NCBI GenBank assembly: GCA_014529385.2
Contig: CM043971.1
Location: 29,775,709-29,839,708 of the forward strand
DNA: 64,000 nucleotides
Reading direction: 5' to 3'
Source: Adiantum capillus-veneris
Lineage: Eukaryota > Streptophyta > Polypodiopsida > Polypodiales > Pteridaceae
This document shows, one piece after another, positions 10,409 through 22,959 of this stretch (the stretch's first letter is position 1; each line of letters opens with the position of its first letter). Under the pieces are notes generated by a model. That model did not search any database, was not told the origin of the DNA, and worked only from the letters and a program-made list of their open reading frames with translations. The position numbers were made by a program, and so were the translations under genes.

Positions 10409-13400
10409 ATGGCGCTCGCCAGGCTCACCTTCTTCTGGATGTGCATCATACTTGCTGGATTCTACCCGGCAGTTCGTGCTTTCTACCTTCCTGGTGTTGC
10501 ACCTCGCGACTTCAATGAGGTCAGAGCACTCTACTTCCCTCAGATTTCTCTTTGTGTTGTGTTTCCAGCCATGAATGCCGCCAATGGTGGTGCAATTTCG
10601 ACCCGTAAGGAAGCCATGTGAAGTTTTCTGTGATCTTTGAAGTCTCTTGCGATTTAGGCTCGGAGCAGATCTGCATGGATTTGCGTTTTTGAGCTTCTTG
10701 GGTTGCGACATTTTCATCTTCTCTACTAAGCACAGACTGCTCCGAGACATAGATTGATGGAGTCACTGTTGAATCAGTTGTCAATTTCTGTTGCCTTTGA
10801 CGCACAAAAACCTGCGAATGGCCATTCTGCTTTGGGATCACTACGCTTTTAAAGAGTTTACTTTCCTCATGTGGGATTTGTGGAGAGATCTGAAGGTTTG
10901 AAACAGCCTTGAAAGATGTATATTTGTAGAGCCGTCACTGCTCAGCACAGCTCGGTGGTCATGTATGGCAGTCACAAATCTAACAAGAAATGCCTACATT
11001 AGCCCATGACATTTTCTCTCCTTTATAGTGCTGGTTGCGTTTGCAAGTGCATTTACATTCTGTGGTTATGACCTACCTGAACGTTCACTAATTTAGACAT
11101 GTGGGAGAGCGAGTCTGTGACTTGGTAGTTTTAGCACATACTGCATTAATTGTCATTTCTATGCATGTCTTTTTGGGAGTGACTACAGGTGAATCTGCTG
11201 GGTTAAATTCTTGTCACTTTTTGAGGAAGGTGTACTATCAAATAATGTGTAATGTGGTCTGTTTTCACTGTTCACATGTAGGGGGATGAGCTACAAGTGA
11301 AGGTAAACAAGCTTTCATCAATCAAGACCCAGCTCCCGTACGAGTATTATTCTCTGGGGTACTGCAGACCTCCGAAGGTTGTTAATAGTGCTGAGAATCT
11401 TGGTGAGGTCTTGAGGGGTGATCGTATTGAGAACTCCCCATATGTGGTAAAGTTCTGAAGAGCCTTGGTCTGGTTTGTGAATGTTGTTTTACCTCAAACC
11501 GAAGTTTTTACTGGCACCCTGACTCTTATTCATTGGCTTTTGCATGGCAGTTCCAAATGAAAGAGGACAAGCTGTGCAATGTGGCTTGCAAAATTGACAA
11601 GCTAGATGCTGCCACAATAAAGGCTTTTAGAGAAAAGATAGATGATGATTACCGAGTAAACATGTGAGGCACTCTTTGTTTTTGGTACAAGTATTGTCTT
11701 GAAGAGTCTTAAATGTATTTGCAGATAGGCTTTGCAGTTACGACCAGTTGATATTGTTCTAATTCTTTCCATCTTTTGTGGTGCATGTGCCCTATCAACT
11801 ACCTCATTTTTTTTCTAATTTTTCTGATATAATGCTTTGTTTGCTTCTTTATGGCTGAGTATGCCCTTGATCTCCGGAGTCATGACAGAAACTCAGTACG
11901 CTGAACTTTGGTGTTGATGTATGCTCATGTGTGTGTGTGTATGGTGTGTTTTGTGTTTGGGAGCATATGTTAGTACCTAGTTCTACACCACTAACAACGT
12001 TAGGGGGGATGGATGGTTATATTGTCTTGTGCGTGACTGCCATGGGTCTATACCTTGCACTTTCCTTTAAGGGTGAATCTGGGCTTATCCTGGATCCATC
12101 TAGGAATATTTGTAGTCAGGGCCTCTTGTCTTATTTTTAACAGAGGTGTATTGCAAAATGAACTTGACACAGCCTTTGTAAGTGGGAAACAACTAAGATA
12201 ACCTTGTTAGGGAGTTTATGAGGCATTTGACAGTATGCCCATTTATCCTAACTTGCTATTCCTCTTCGCAAATCTGTCAACTGCATTGGAACTTGTATGG
12301 TTGTATACTTGTAAAGGGCCATTTTGTTTTCTAACTTCATAGCTTGTGTAAGTAAAGCTCAGAGTTACAAGGCATTTGACAGTATGACCATTTATGATCG
12401 CTATTATAGCTTGCTATTTTGCTCATTGCAACTCTGTCAAATGCATTGGTACCTTTGTGTGCGCTTGGGTGTGTGTGGGCGCGTGTACTTGCAATGAGCA
12501 ATTTTAAGTATCTATTTTTTTTCCATAGCTTGTGTAAGCAAAGTTCAGTTATCTGTTAGTTTTAATTCCGCATTCGATACTTGTGACAGGATATTAGATA
12601 ATCTTCCCGTGGCTGAAGCAAGGCAGAGACAAGAGGGCACAGAAACGGGGAAAACTTATCAACGTGGTTATCCTGTTGGTGTTAAGCTGCCAATTAGTGA
12701 GGTAAAGTTTGAAAACAGAATGCCGGTTTCTGAGTTTTGCTCATATCGATTCTCATGTGTGTTACAATGCCCACAGGGAGGTGAAGAGAAATATTTTGTT
12801 TTTAACCATCTGGCGTTTACGGTTTTGTTCCACATGGACAGCGAGAGTACGGCTGCTCGCATTGTCGGTTTTGAAGTTATTCCTTTCAGGTATTCGTTGC
12901 CCTTGTAGGTTTAGGTTTGATTTAAATGATGACTTGTTAACTTATGAACAACGACTCTGGCAGTGTAAAACACGAACATGAAAAGCCAATCAACAACGAC
13001 AAGCCTCAACTTTCGACTTGCAATCCTGAAACAAAACAACTAGTCACAGGCCAGCAACCTCCACTGGAAGTGAAAGTGGATGAAGAAATTATTTTTACTT
13101 ATGATGTGAAGTTCCAGGTATGTTCCATATTTTGGGATAATGTGTAGTTTTTGGTGTTTCCGCACAGCGTACATGGTGATGGGGTGCTATGTTGTGTTGT
13201 GATTACTGTGTGTGATGCAAATGATGGTTCTGTTTGTGGATGAGGGAATGACTTGTTTATTTGCAAATCCACTTATAGGTAAATCCGGTCTGCTTGTGGA
13301 GTTATCTAGGCGTATGTATATGACATACTAATTACTTGTTCTTTTCCACCATGCGGTGCTGCAGGCTAGCGATGTCAAGTGGGCGTCACGATGGGATACA

Positions 13401-14522
13401 TATTTGCTGATGTCAGATGATCAAATTCACTGGTTTTCTATAATTAATTCTCTTATGATTGTGCTATTCTTATCTGGAATGGTGGCTATGATAATGATGC
13501 GCACTCTGTACCAAGACATTGCACGATACAATCAACTAGAGACTCAGGAAGAGGCTCAGGAGGAGACTGGTTGGAAACTTGTTCATGCTGATGTTTTCAG
13601 GCCACCTTCACATTCTGGTCTCCTTTGCGTATATGTCGGTACCGGAGTTCAATTCTTGGGGATGACAATTATCACCATGATCTTTGCAGTATTTGGCTTC
13701 CTTTCCCCTTCTAATCGAGGTGGTCTGATGACAGCTATGCTGCTACTTTGGGCCTTCATGGGTATTGTTGCAGGGTATGCATCGGCCCGTCTTTTCAAAA
13801 TATTCAAGGGTACGGAGTGGAAGAAAAACACCTTGAAGACGGCTTGCGTGTTTCCTGGCGTTGTCTTTTGTTTGTTCTTCTTCCTGAACTGCCTTATCTG
13901 GGGAGAGAAATCTTCTGGTGCTGTTCCATTTGGCACAATGTTTGCTCTTATTTTCCTCTGGTTTGGAATATCAGTGCCTCTTGTATTTATTGGGAGCTAT
14001 TTCGGATTCAAGAAGGCTCCTATAGAGGATCCGGTGCGGACAAACAAAATACCGAGGCAGATACCCGAACAGGCGTGGTATATGCGCCCGGCCTTTTCCA
14101 TTTTTGTCGGCGGAATCCTTCCTTTTGGTGCAGTCTTCATTGAGCTCTTCTTCATATTGACATCGATCTGGCTTCATCAGTTCTACTACATTTTTGGGTT
14201 CTTGTTCATTGTGTTCCTCATCCTGGTGGTGACATGTGCAGAGATAACCATAGTCTTATGCTATTTCCAGCTGTGCAGTGAGGATTATCATTGGTGGTGG
14301 CGCGCGTATTTGACCTCAGGGTCGTCAGCTCTCTATCTTTTCCTCTATGCGGCCTTCTACTTCTTCACAAAGTTAGACATTACCAAGATGGTATCAGGGA
14401 TCCTCTACTTCGGTTACATGATCATTATATCTTATTCGTTCTTCGTTCTGACTGGCACAATAGGCTTTTACGCGTGTTTCTGGTTTGTCAGGACCATATA
14501 TGCTTCTGTCAAGTTCGACTGA
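10409..14522 (+). CDS. Transmembrane 9 superfamily (TM9SF/EMP70) protein
   Basis: Seven exons joined by GT-AG introns in consistent phase: 10409-10519, 11282-11446, 11551-11663, 12590-12701, 12777-12889, 12964-13117, 13365-14522. They give 641 residues, within the usual range for plant TM9SF proteins. Residues 1-24 are a signal peptide, with [11 protein letters not shown] right after it, the family's mature start. The lumenal domain contains [11 protein letters not shown] and [10 protein letters not shown]. The last exon encodes [18 protein letters not shown] followed by nine hydrophobic segments. The C-terminal SVKFD carries the KxD/E signal known to retain family members in the Golgi via COPI. 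Family members act in Golgi/endosomal membrane-protein sorting. The ATG is preceded by an in-frame GTG, but ATG at 10409 gives the natural signal peptide. No frame damage is seen. Confidence 0.95.
12215..12560 (+). repeat. Tandem duplication inside intron 3 of the TM9SF gene
   Basis: Two diverged copies of about 150-190 bp. Each has AGGCATTTGACAGTATG, a TTGCTATT...CTGTCAA.TGCATTGG block, and CATAGCTTGTGTAAG. They lie in the 926-bp intron 11664-12589, close to its 3' splice site, and do not affect the reading frame. Confidence 0.7.
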
Positions 14523-15735
14523 GGCTGTTTGGGAACTCTCTTCCCCCTTTACTTCTAAAGGCAGGATTAAATATTCTTTCTCTTTGTATTAAAGAGGCTC
14601 AACAGAGATTCTCTCTTAAGGAGCATGTAAAGCTAGCAGCAAATTTCCAAAGCACATCGTAGGACCTGATGACAATTTTTGTCGATGACCCTGATCTTGA
14701 GGTGTTTACGCTGCTCTCTTTCTATATGTTAAGAGGATGTCTAATTTGTCCATTGCACAAAAAGGCTCTTTGCTCAGCTTGGGTTCAAGTTCTATTTCTT
14801 GTAGTAGTTCACCTCTCTCTCAGAATTTGGAGTGTAAACATTCCCAGAGGGACTACTTATTGCAGGTTGAATTAGCGGTGAGGCTGCAAGATTCCATTCG
14901 AAAGGTTGGGGGTTTGTATGGGTTTTGTGCTTTTAGGTGTGAGTACATGCCCAGAGGGACTATGTTTTATTGCAGGCTGAATTAGAGACAAGGCCGCAAG
15001 ATTGTAGGAAAAGGATGGGGTTTTGAAGGGTTTTCTGCTTATGTGAGTACATTTTGAGAGGGACTATTTATTGCAGACTGTAAAAGTTGCATCTCCTCTT
15101 TGTTTAAGGTCCCTACGTAAGGACAGTCTTATAACAATTTTGGGTCCTGATTGTTACAGAGGATAAGTCTAGATGGATGTTTCTCATTGCAAAATTGCTG
15201 TATATTTTGGAGTGATTATTGCAGAATTTCTATTTTTTTGGCACTTCATAGGTAAGAGTTGTTCAAAACGTCAATATACGAAAATCAAGGGAAATTAGGA
15301 AGCATCTTGTTAAGTTTACAAGTCAAATATCGTGTAACATGCATGCATGTGAGCTAGGACCTGAACTGTACAATTTGCAAATAGAAACATTTTTCATAGG
15401 AAATTTTTAGGCGTTTCAGCCAAGCTTAAAACATTCAGGCGTTTCTTGCTTTGGTCTTGCCAAAATATGTGTTTCTTGGTTATGTAGTCATTGGGTGTGG
15501 ATTGACGTGGAGCTTGGCAACTATTCTAGAGTTAAGAGTTAAGAGTGACTGAACAGTTAAGACTTCAGATGTCAAATGACTAGATGACATAGAATTAGAC
15601 AAAGTGTAAAGAAGACTATTGGATAGATAGAGTTAGATGACTTCGCATCACATTTCAAACGAATGATTAGATTGAAATGAATATACTAGTTCAAATTATG
15701 AGACATTGAATAACAGATAAAGCTGAGCACAAATG
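14523..15735. other. 3' flank of the TM9SF gene
   Basis: Holds the 3' UTR and a local tandem repeat (14838-15080). No clear AATAAA could be assigned. No other gene is seen before the gypsy LTR near 15736. Confidence 0.4.
14838..15080 (+). repeat. Three-copy tandem repeat, about 105 bp
   Basis: Copies begin near 14838, 14945 and 15049. Each starts with ACAT..., AGAGGGACTA and TTATTGCAG, and the first two continue into TGAATTAG and GCAAGATT. The third copy is partial. Confidence 0.75.
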
Positions 15736-15980
15736 GTTCAAATTCAGATATAAAGCTTAGTGGTACAATGAAGACTTAGATCAACAACTGGGAGTGGTTC
15801 TAGCTAAGAGTGATACAATGGTACAAATGATCAACTAAGAGTCTAAGAGCTCTCAGTGCTAAGGTCATCAGAGTCCCAAAATGAAAGTAGCGGGCCCTAT
15901 TTATAAGCGTTGTCGATGCGGTTCTGATTTACTACTCCCAGCATATAGTATAGAGCTACTGCCACATCTTCATATGAGAG
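15736..15980 (-). repeat. 3' LTR of gypsy element
   Basis: Homologous to 21784-22085: shared TAGTGGTACAATGAAGACTT and ACAAATGATCAACTAAGAG-type blocks. The minus strand contains a TATAAATA box (15899-15906), supporting transcription on the minus strand. Confidence 0.6.
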
Positions 15981-16756
15981 TGTTCTTTATAAGAGATTGT
16001 TCTCACCATCTACGTTCCTTGTCCCCTTTCTTGAATTTTGATATATCAAAATTTTAATTGTATAGAGATTTATTTTTTTCGTTTTCCCTTCCTCTTGTAT
16101 GAGATCTTCTTCACTACAGGTCTCTGAGAACGACAAAACAGGTGGCATTTGATTGAACAGAGTTGGTGGCCTACACATTTGTTGAATGGTTTTTACTTGT
16201 TTGGACACCATCTAATGCTGAGGACTCTTGGCGATTGCATTGTCCTTCATGTTCAATATGTAGATAGCCTCTTGCTCAAGTTGCTCCTTTATGGAATGTA
16301 GCATTTCTTTTGAATATAATCTCCGCCATTTCTATGAATTGAGGCTCATGACTAACCCTATCGGAAAGATCCTTCTCTGCGCTTGGATGGACAACTGAAG
16401 TAGATCATTGGTGTGCTTGACAAGCTATCCCAACTGATCTTTCCACTAGGTCATCATTTCTCTGAAGTTAACCAAACCTTCCTTGAGTTCAAAGACGGTG
16501 TCTTTCTTTTGAGTGGCGTCGAGTAGTGTTTTCCAAGCTACCCATAGAGCAGTAGTATGCTCATGCCAATCTTGAAGCCGATTGGAAATCTACACATAGA
16601 CCATATGATCCAAAGGTTCATTGTATACAGAATAAATAGTTGGAATCTTGGCAGTTCATTCTCTTTCATGAACAGAGCATACAGGAGGACTTGCGAATCT
16701 GGCATTGTAGTGCATCACTAAGTCGTTTTCAACTAGCATCATTCTGGTAATTCTTA

Positions 16757-17831
16757 CTAGATGAAATAGTAGCTTGAGAGCCTGTTTCTACTGTCATTCT
16801 GGTAAGCCGGCCTTTGCTGCTTGGTGTATTGTTTTCCAATAGCCACTCTTTCATCAAGGATCTTCTTCTGCAATGTGTGTTGTGTTGACTTCATTTCATT
16901 CATGATGACCTTCATACACCTAAAAGTAGATTGGTGCCCTGATAGAACTTCTAATAGGCTTTGATTAGTCGTATGATCTGGGGACTCCGATTGTACTTTG
17001 GAATCCTCTCCAAAAGTTGAATTACATTGTGGTGAGAAGGTAGGTGACACTCTTTTCGATCATGAAACTTCTTAGTTTTCCATTTGGCGACCATCCTCCT
17101 AGCTCCGACATGAAGCATTTCAATCTCTCCAAATTCGAGAAAGCATCATCATCACTCAAGTAGGCATGGATGTGGAGCTTTTTCTCTTGTCTTAGATGCT
17201 TATTCAGTCTCTTTGGAAAATAGGGAGTTGGATTGATTATCTATGTCGTCCTCTATTTGAACAACTCTCTCAATTAAGCCGTGCCAAAAGTAACTGGTCC
17301 TATGTCTGTCAAGTCTGCTCGATGTTTGGTGTTTGATGAAGTTGAGTGGCTGGAGTAGATTGAGGCTGGTCTTTACTTTCATTTGGAGTTCACTCAAGTA
17401 GACTACTCCCCTCTTGTACCACGGGTGTCTGTGTCATCATCATCATCATCATTGTTTGATTTTGGGAGAGAATCCGGATCAGGTTTTGTAGTATCAACGT
17501 TTTTATCCTCTTCATCCTCTTTGTCCTCTTGATCGTCTTCATCTTCATCAAGCATATTTTTTATTTCTTGCCCTATGTGTAGGTGTTCAATCAATGTTTG
17601 ATTGGCCAGTGCATTAGTATACCATGCTGCAAAGTTTTCCAAGTCAGTCTTCATGTTATCTGCCAAACCTCTCCCAAAGTTTTCCAGGTTAGTCTTCATG
17701 TTTTCCACCAGACCTCTCAAGTCCTCTAGATTCCGAGTTATATTCCCTTCAGAATCAATAATGTTGACTAGAGACTGGTGAATGTACTTGTTTAGAATAG
17801 CTTGCTTTATAACACTGTTTATTGCTTTCAA
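16757..17831 (-). pseudogene. Extra coiled-coil/acidic ORF remnant of gypsy element
   Basis: Frames 17831-17403, 17397-17200 and 17050-16757 lie in the element between integrase and the 3' LTR. The first has repeated GLVENMKTNLENFG / GLADNMKTDLENFA motifs and an Asp/Glu-rich stretch (DEDEDDQEDKEDEEDKN). No enzymatic motif is recognised. An additional ORF at this position is known in some Tat-type gypsy elements, so an accessory ORF is plausible. Confidence 0.4.
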
Positions 17832-18876
17832 GTTGTTGATACTTGCTTGCTTCTGGGTGAGAATGGATTCTTATTCAACAATCTTCTTTTGAAGATCAAA
17901 CTACCAGATTCTTATTTTGAGCAAATAGATTGGAGTTGAATGCTTCCAAACATTGTTCAGTTCCTTAATGGACTTCTTGTACTGCTCTCCATTTTCTTGT
18001 TCTTCTTTTAGTAAACCTTGGAGCTTCAATACTTCCTATTTCCATTGAGCTTTGGTGCTTATCTCATGTGCCAAATGCTTCTCAATCTAGATGAGTTCAT
18101 TAGACTCCTTGACTTCAATCATTTGAGCGATTGCATTAACAATAGTGTTACATCTGGTTTGAATAGTGGCTATGGAGCCACCTGTCATTGTCAAATCTCA
18201 TAACAAGAGCAACATGGGGTAGAGCTAGTTATAATGAGGTAACTTTCCCACATGTGGTTGTTTTTGTAACTCTTACAACCTATTATGAAGACATTTGTAA
18301 ATAGTGGTTGGAACCACAACCTGCGCTGTGTTGGTGTTGGGTGCTTCTTGGTCTGCTTTGGTTGACTTTGTGGCTTTTGTTTAGGCTGGCTTGATGCTGG
18401 GGTCTTGATACAATTTAATAGCTTTTTCCAGTGTGCTACTCGACAAGGGCATCATAGTAGAGTATTATCTAAAACTTGCGAGGCAACTACCCTTCAATTT
18501 GCGTATCTTTAGATTCCGCAAATGGAATATTTACTTTCTCTTTGATCATATTTCAGAGCTTCTAGTCAACAAGAAACCTTTTGTTTCTTGCTGGTTTAGA
18601 TAGGCCTTCTTGGTCAGCTTCCAAACAGTGTTTCTTTGTTACTAGTATAGATTGCTCAGTTAGCCTTCTTGTCTTGTAGCTTCAATCTTGTTGCTGTGAT
18701 CTAAGGATGCACAAGTTTCTAATAAACAAATTGCTAGACGTACCATGCCTTAAATAAATTCTATGTTTTGACTTTACCCCTATGGGCCACCACACTATTG
18801 TACAGGATGGTAACTAAGATCATCTTTGAGGCAATTCTTGTTCAGAGCTCTACCTAGCAACACACTAAACCCTTTG

Positions 18877-19570
18877 TCAGACACATACTTTTAGGCTTAA
18901 ACCTTCTACAACAAACTTAAAAACAGCTTTGTGTTCAAGGACGGACATTGGAATGCACTGTCCTCTAGATTTCTTTTTTGTCTTCAACTTTGGTGTTTCC
19001 TTCAGAAACATGCCGATTTCTTCAGTTGTGGAAACCGTGGGTTTCTTGTTATAGGAAATTTTGAATGCATGTGCAATGAGGGTAGCAGTGAGATGTATCT
19101 CAAGTGCATTGATTGTAACAATAGCTATGTGTGCAATGAGGGTAGTAGTGAGCTGTATCTCCTGTGTATTGATTGTAACAATAGCTATGTGTGCATCAAA
19201 GATGTCTACCACCTGCTGTATGACGCCCATGTTTATGGGTATCTTGGCCACCTCCATCAACATCTTCATACACCAATTCAGTAGTAATTCCTTCTCTGCA
19301 TCTTTGAATACATACTTTCCAATTGCCTGATATGGCAGCCATCTCCTGCTTTGCTTCTTCTAAGATCTTCCTCATAGCCTTGGAAGATTTTGTCTTACCC
19401 ATAGCTTTTGAAGTGTGAGGCGTACCTTGTGCGGAGAAAGAAGACTCACTAGACTCGCTTGAAGCGGGAAGCATGGAAATAACAAACACGATCTCTTGCA
19501 CAGTGGTCATGTAGAAGCTCTTGTGAAGATAGCGCCGTGTATGTAGACGACAAAAATGACTTATTGTCAC
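18877..19570 (-). pseudogene. Unidentified frames between integrase and 3' LTR
   Basis: Two overlapping minus-strand frames (19570-19196 and 19269-18877). One has a Ser/Lys-rich SSKAMGKTKSSKAMRKILEE segment. The other has a twofold repeat (HIAIVTIN...EI.LT.TLIAH), due to a 60-bp tandem duplication near 19070-19190. Function unknown; part of the gypsy element's extra region. Confidence 0.3.
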
Positions 19571-20024
19571 AAATGCATCTCATCATAGTTCTGATTCAAA
19601 CCTTGCATGTCCCACTCCATTCACACCTTAGGGAAGAACATTCGTTATTGACGTGGCGGACATGCATTGGTTGATCCTTATAATGGTCATCAACTTAGCG
19701 CCCCAATAAAGTGGACATTCATTGCATCGCCATTGTCCATTAAAAATATTATGTTGTCTAATAGATTTGGATGTTGTCGAAACATTTGGTTGAGTCTTCA
19801 AATTCTCTGGTTGTGGAAATATGTATCTGATAGGTTCCAGACCATTTGAAGTCTAAGAACTCTGGTTGCCTTGATTCATACAATATCTTACCAATAATAG
19901 ATCCAATGCTCGAGTGTCAGAATCTAATGTAACTGATGGTTCAGTGGATTTTGCTAGGGGTTCCTCTTGTATTGAATAAGACAGCTTGATCTACCCATTA
20001 TAAATGCCAAGTAACATCAATCGA

Positions 20025-20706
20025 GACAAATTTTTGAGCTTAATGGTACCATTAGAAAATACATAATCAACCTCATAAGGTCCAGACCATGCAATCTTTA
20101 GATTGGGTTTTTTTGGGCCCTAACTTAGATTGATATAGTAGAACTAAATTCCCCTGTTGAAATGATGCCAGTGTTTCCTCTGTTGTTGCACCAGCTCCTG
20201 TTCTAGCATTGCCCGTTGTCTGATCTTATCCGACTTCAGTAAATCATCCAATCTCTTTTTCATGTCAGTGTTATACTCCATATCATGTTCAATTGCAACT
20301 TTGAGACTGAGAACTGCAAGCTCTAATGGAACTACAACCTCTATACCATACGCCATTTTAAATGGTGTCATTCCATTAGTTATCTTATAGGTTGTTCTAT
20401 ATACCCATAGCGTTGTTTGAAGCTTTTGTGGGGTTATTTTTGAACAATCTTGGATAGAATGGTCTTTATTGTCTTGTTACTACTGTCAGCCTATCCATTG
20501 CATGAGGGGTAATAAGGTGTTGATTTTTGATGCTTCATAGAGAATATCTCAGTCAGGATTGGAACAATGTCATTAACAAAATGAGTTCCCTGTTTTGAAA
20601 TGATTCTAGAGGCATATTGACATATGATATGTCCATATAATATGTACATATATGAACTATAATGTGTTGTTTGGGAGTGGCTTAGCTTCCACCTATTTAC
20701 TGACAT
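20025..20706 (-). pseudogene. Gypsy integrase remnant
   Basis: Core-domain end: ISKQGTHFVNDIVPILTEIF followed by KSTPYYPSCNG (normally STPYYPQANG). Then MTPFKMAYGIEVVVPLEL. The C-terminal domain at about 20150-20025 is LGPKKPNLKIAWSGPYEVDY. Order and spacing match Ty3/gypsy integrase, interrupted by stops and frameshifts. Confidence 0.75.
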
Positions 20707-21117
20707 AACATGTTGCCATGACTATATACTTATTGTTCTCGAATGCGACCTTCTTAATAGGTCCCATAAAATCTAATCACCACTTCATAAATATCTCTAA
20801 AGATCGAATGGTGGTCAATGGTGTCATATCTACTGCATTGGATCTGTCCATTCTTTGGCAAATATCACATGTGTTGTAGAAGGATCAACATGTGTTGTTT
20901 GGGAGTGGCTTAGCTTCCACCTATTTACTGACATAACATGTTGCCATGACTATATACTTATTGTTCTCGAATGCGACCTTCTTAATAGGTCCCATAAAAT
21001 CTAATCACCACTTCATAAATATCTCTAAAGATCGAATGGTGGTCAATGGTGTCATATCTACTGCATTGGATCTGTCCATTCTTTGGCAAATATCACATGT
21101 GTTGTAGAAGGATCAAA
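20662..21117. repeat. 228-bp perfect tandem duplication
   Basis: Positions 20662-20889 repeat at 20890-21117 with no mismatch seen by eye. It lies between the RT and integrase remnants, and is much younger than the decayed element around it. Confidence 0.9.
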
Positions 21118-21159
21118 CATCTGACATAATACTTTGTCGCTTCTGATCTTCTCTTCAAC

Positions 21160-21770
21160 CATTTCAATTCAATTTTTGGACACTATGTGGCCTAACAACT
21201 ATCCCTTCCATACCATAACACATATTTAATGGGGTTCAAACAACTCATTTTTTCTATGCATCTCTTAGATACCATTTCCAAAAATAAGAGATGCATATGA
21301 AAATATAGTGAAGTCGTCCATGAATATAGCTAAAGATTTATGTAGAAATTCTCTAAATATCTCCATCATACATATTTGAAATGTAGTTGCATAAGCCAAA
21401 CGGCATAATATAATACATAAAATCTCCCCATTCTATGATGAAGGTCATTTTGACTGTATCCTCTGGCACTATCTTTAATTGATTGTATCTATTGTATCCG
21501 CCTAGAAAGTTGTACATCTCGTCTTAAGCTATCTCATCGAGAATCATATCAATGAAGGATAGTGGAAATGGGTCTTTGAGTGTTTGAGAGTTTAGATTTC
21601 GTTAATCTACACACACTTTGAGCTTGCTATTCTTCTTTGTTACTACTATGATCGGAAACAACTAGACACTGCTTGCTATCTTTGTGACAAATTCCGCCTT
21701 TAGAAGGTTATTGATCTCTTGCTTTGACCTTTTTGCAATAGTTTAGGTTCATCCTATACCTCTGTAACTT
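21160..21770 (-). pseudogene. Gypsy reverse transcriptase remnant
   Basis: Minus-strand translation recovers QEINNLLKAEFVTKIASS, MYYIMPFGLCNY and AIFMDDFTIFS, corresponding to the RT N-terminal, PFGL and catalytic F.DD blocks. There are several stops. It abuts the LTR directly at about 21775. Confidence 0.65.
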
Positions 21771-21783
21771 GGCTCAAATATAA

Positions 21784-22085
21784 ATCTCAGTGGTACAATG
21801 AAGACTTATATTAACAACTGGGAGTGATTCTAGCTCATAGTGTTATAATGGTACAAATGATCAACTAAGAGCCTACGATTTCTAAGTGCTAAGGGCATAA
21901 GGGTCATAAGAGTTCTAAGTGCTAAGGGCATAAGGTTCATAAGAGCTCTAAGTGCTAAGGACATAAGGGTCATAAGAGTTTCAAAACAAAAGTAGCGGAT
22001 CCTATTTATAAGTGTTGCCGCCAGGGTTCTGATTGACCATTCCCCAAAGTACAACATAAAGCTTCTATCGCGCATTTGTACGAGA
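21784..22085 (-). repeat. 5' LTR of gypsy element
   Basis: Direct repeat of 15736-15980, with a minus-strand TATAAATA box at 22003-22010. It contains three copies of a roughly 30-bp unit (AAGTGCTAAGG.CATAAGG.TCATAAGAG) at 21885-21980, which the other LTR lacks. Confidence 0.6.
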
Positions 22086-22848
22086 GGTGTAGATAAAGCT
22101 AAGAGCTGGGTTGCACTCAGGGGAAGTGGGGTTCGCTACATTTGGTAATTCCTATAGTGGATGCAGGAGTGTTGAAGGTGGAGGCAAGTGCTGCTAGCAC
22201 TTTGGAAAAGGAGGGGGATAAGCTATTTTTTTGGACAACAATGATGCAGCTTGACTCTTGATTTATTCTTGTCTTTTTTTGGGCTGAGTACAATCCAACA
22301 GCAAGGTTGATTTATCGTAGGTTTTTATGAGCAAGTTTGGGTGGGCAGAGGCATACTCTCTCATAGCCCTTTGTGATGTGTCACCTGTAGTGGGTTGCGA
22401 TTCGGTTCATGTTATACACAATGGTAGGGCTGAATTTTGCAAGGTTTTTGTGGGCTTGTTTTTGGTTAGATCTATACACCAGCTATGTGTTGTGCAAGCG
22501 TCCTCAACGGGCTTTTGCTTGCTAAGCTGCCTGGTCTTCGTTGAGCGAGAGCGTGCTGATTCCTTTGTGGTCTTGAGACTTCTACTGGTTACTTTGTGGG
22601 TTGTCAAACCCCTCATGTGTAGCTTCTCTTTTTAGCGAAATTTTTGTAGAAACGAAGCAATGTGTAGGTGCGACCAACTTTCTACTAGCAAGTCGTTAAC
22701 CCTACTAAAGCTGGGGTGGCTCAGCTCTAATATGCAATAAGTGGAGAGAGTCTTCAAGAAGAGCTATGAATAATCACCGTACTCGGATATGTTGCCATGT
22801 GGAACACAATCCTCCTACCATAATGTAGACGAGTGCATGACTTGTCAG

Positions 22849-22850
<2 letters not shown>
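22086..22850. other. Unassigned stretch
   Basis: Contains a 102-residue plus frame (22327-22635) with no recognised domain and no supporting context. I see no convincing gene. Confidence 0.3.

Positions 22851-22940
<90 letters not shown>
22851..22940. repeat. (GA)n microsatellite, 90 bp
   Basis: About 45 GA units with a single interruption near 22919. Confidence 0.97.
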
Positions 22941-22959
22941 CATGTGGTGGGGGTGAGCA

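Larger units (their letters stand above)
15736..22085 (-). mobile_element. Decayed Ty3/gypsy LTR retrotransposon
   Basis: Direct LTR-like repeats at about 15736-15980 and 21784-22085 flank a minus-strand interior containing, in element order, RT remnant, integrase remnant, then about 4 kb without pol motifs but with coiled-coil frames. Gag and protease are absent next to the 5' LTR, so the 5' interior is deleted. All frames carry stops. Boundaries are approximate because no target duplication was found. Confidence 0.65.

Noticed and set aside
10373-10841. Minus-strand frames over the TM9SF start region
   Set aside because: They oppose a well-supported first exon and its intron and have no recognised domain.
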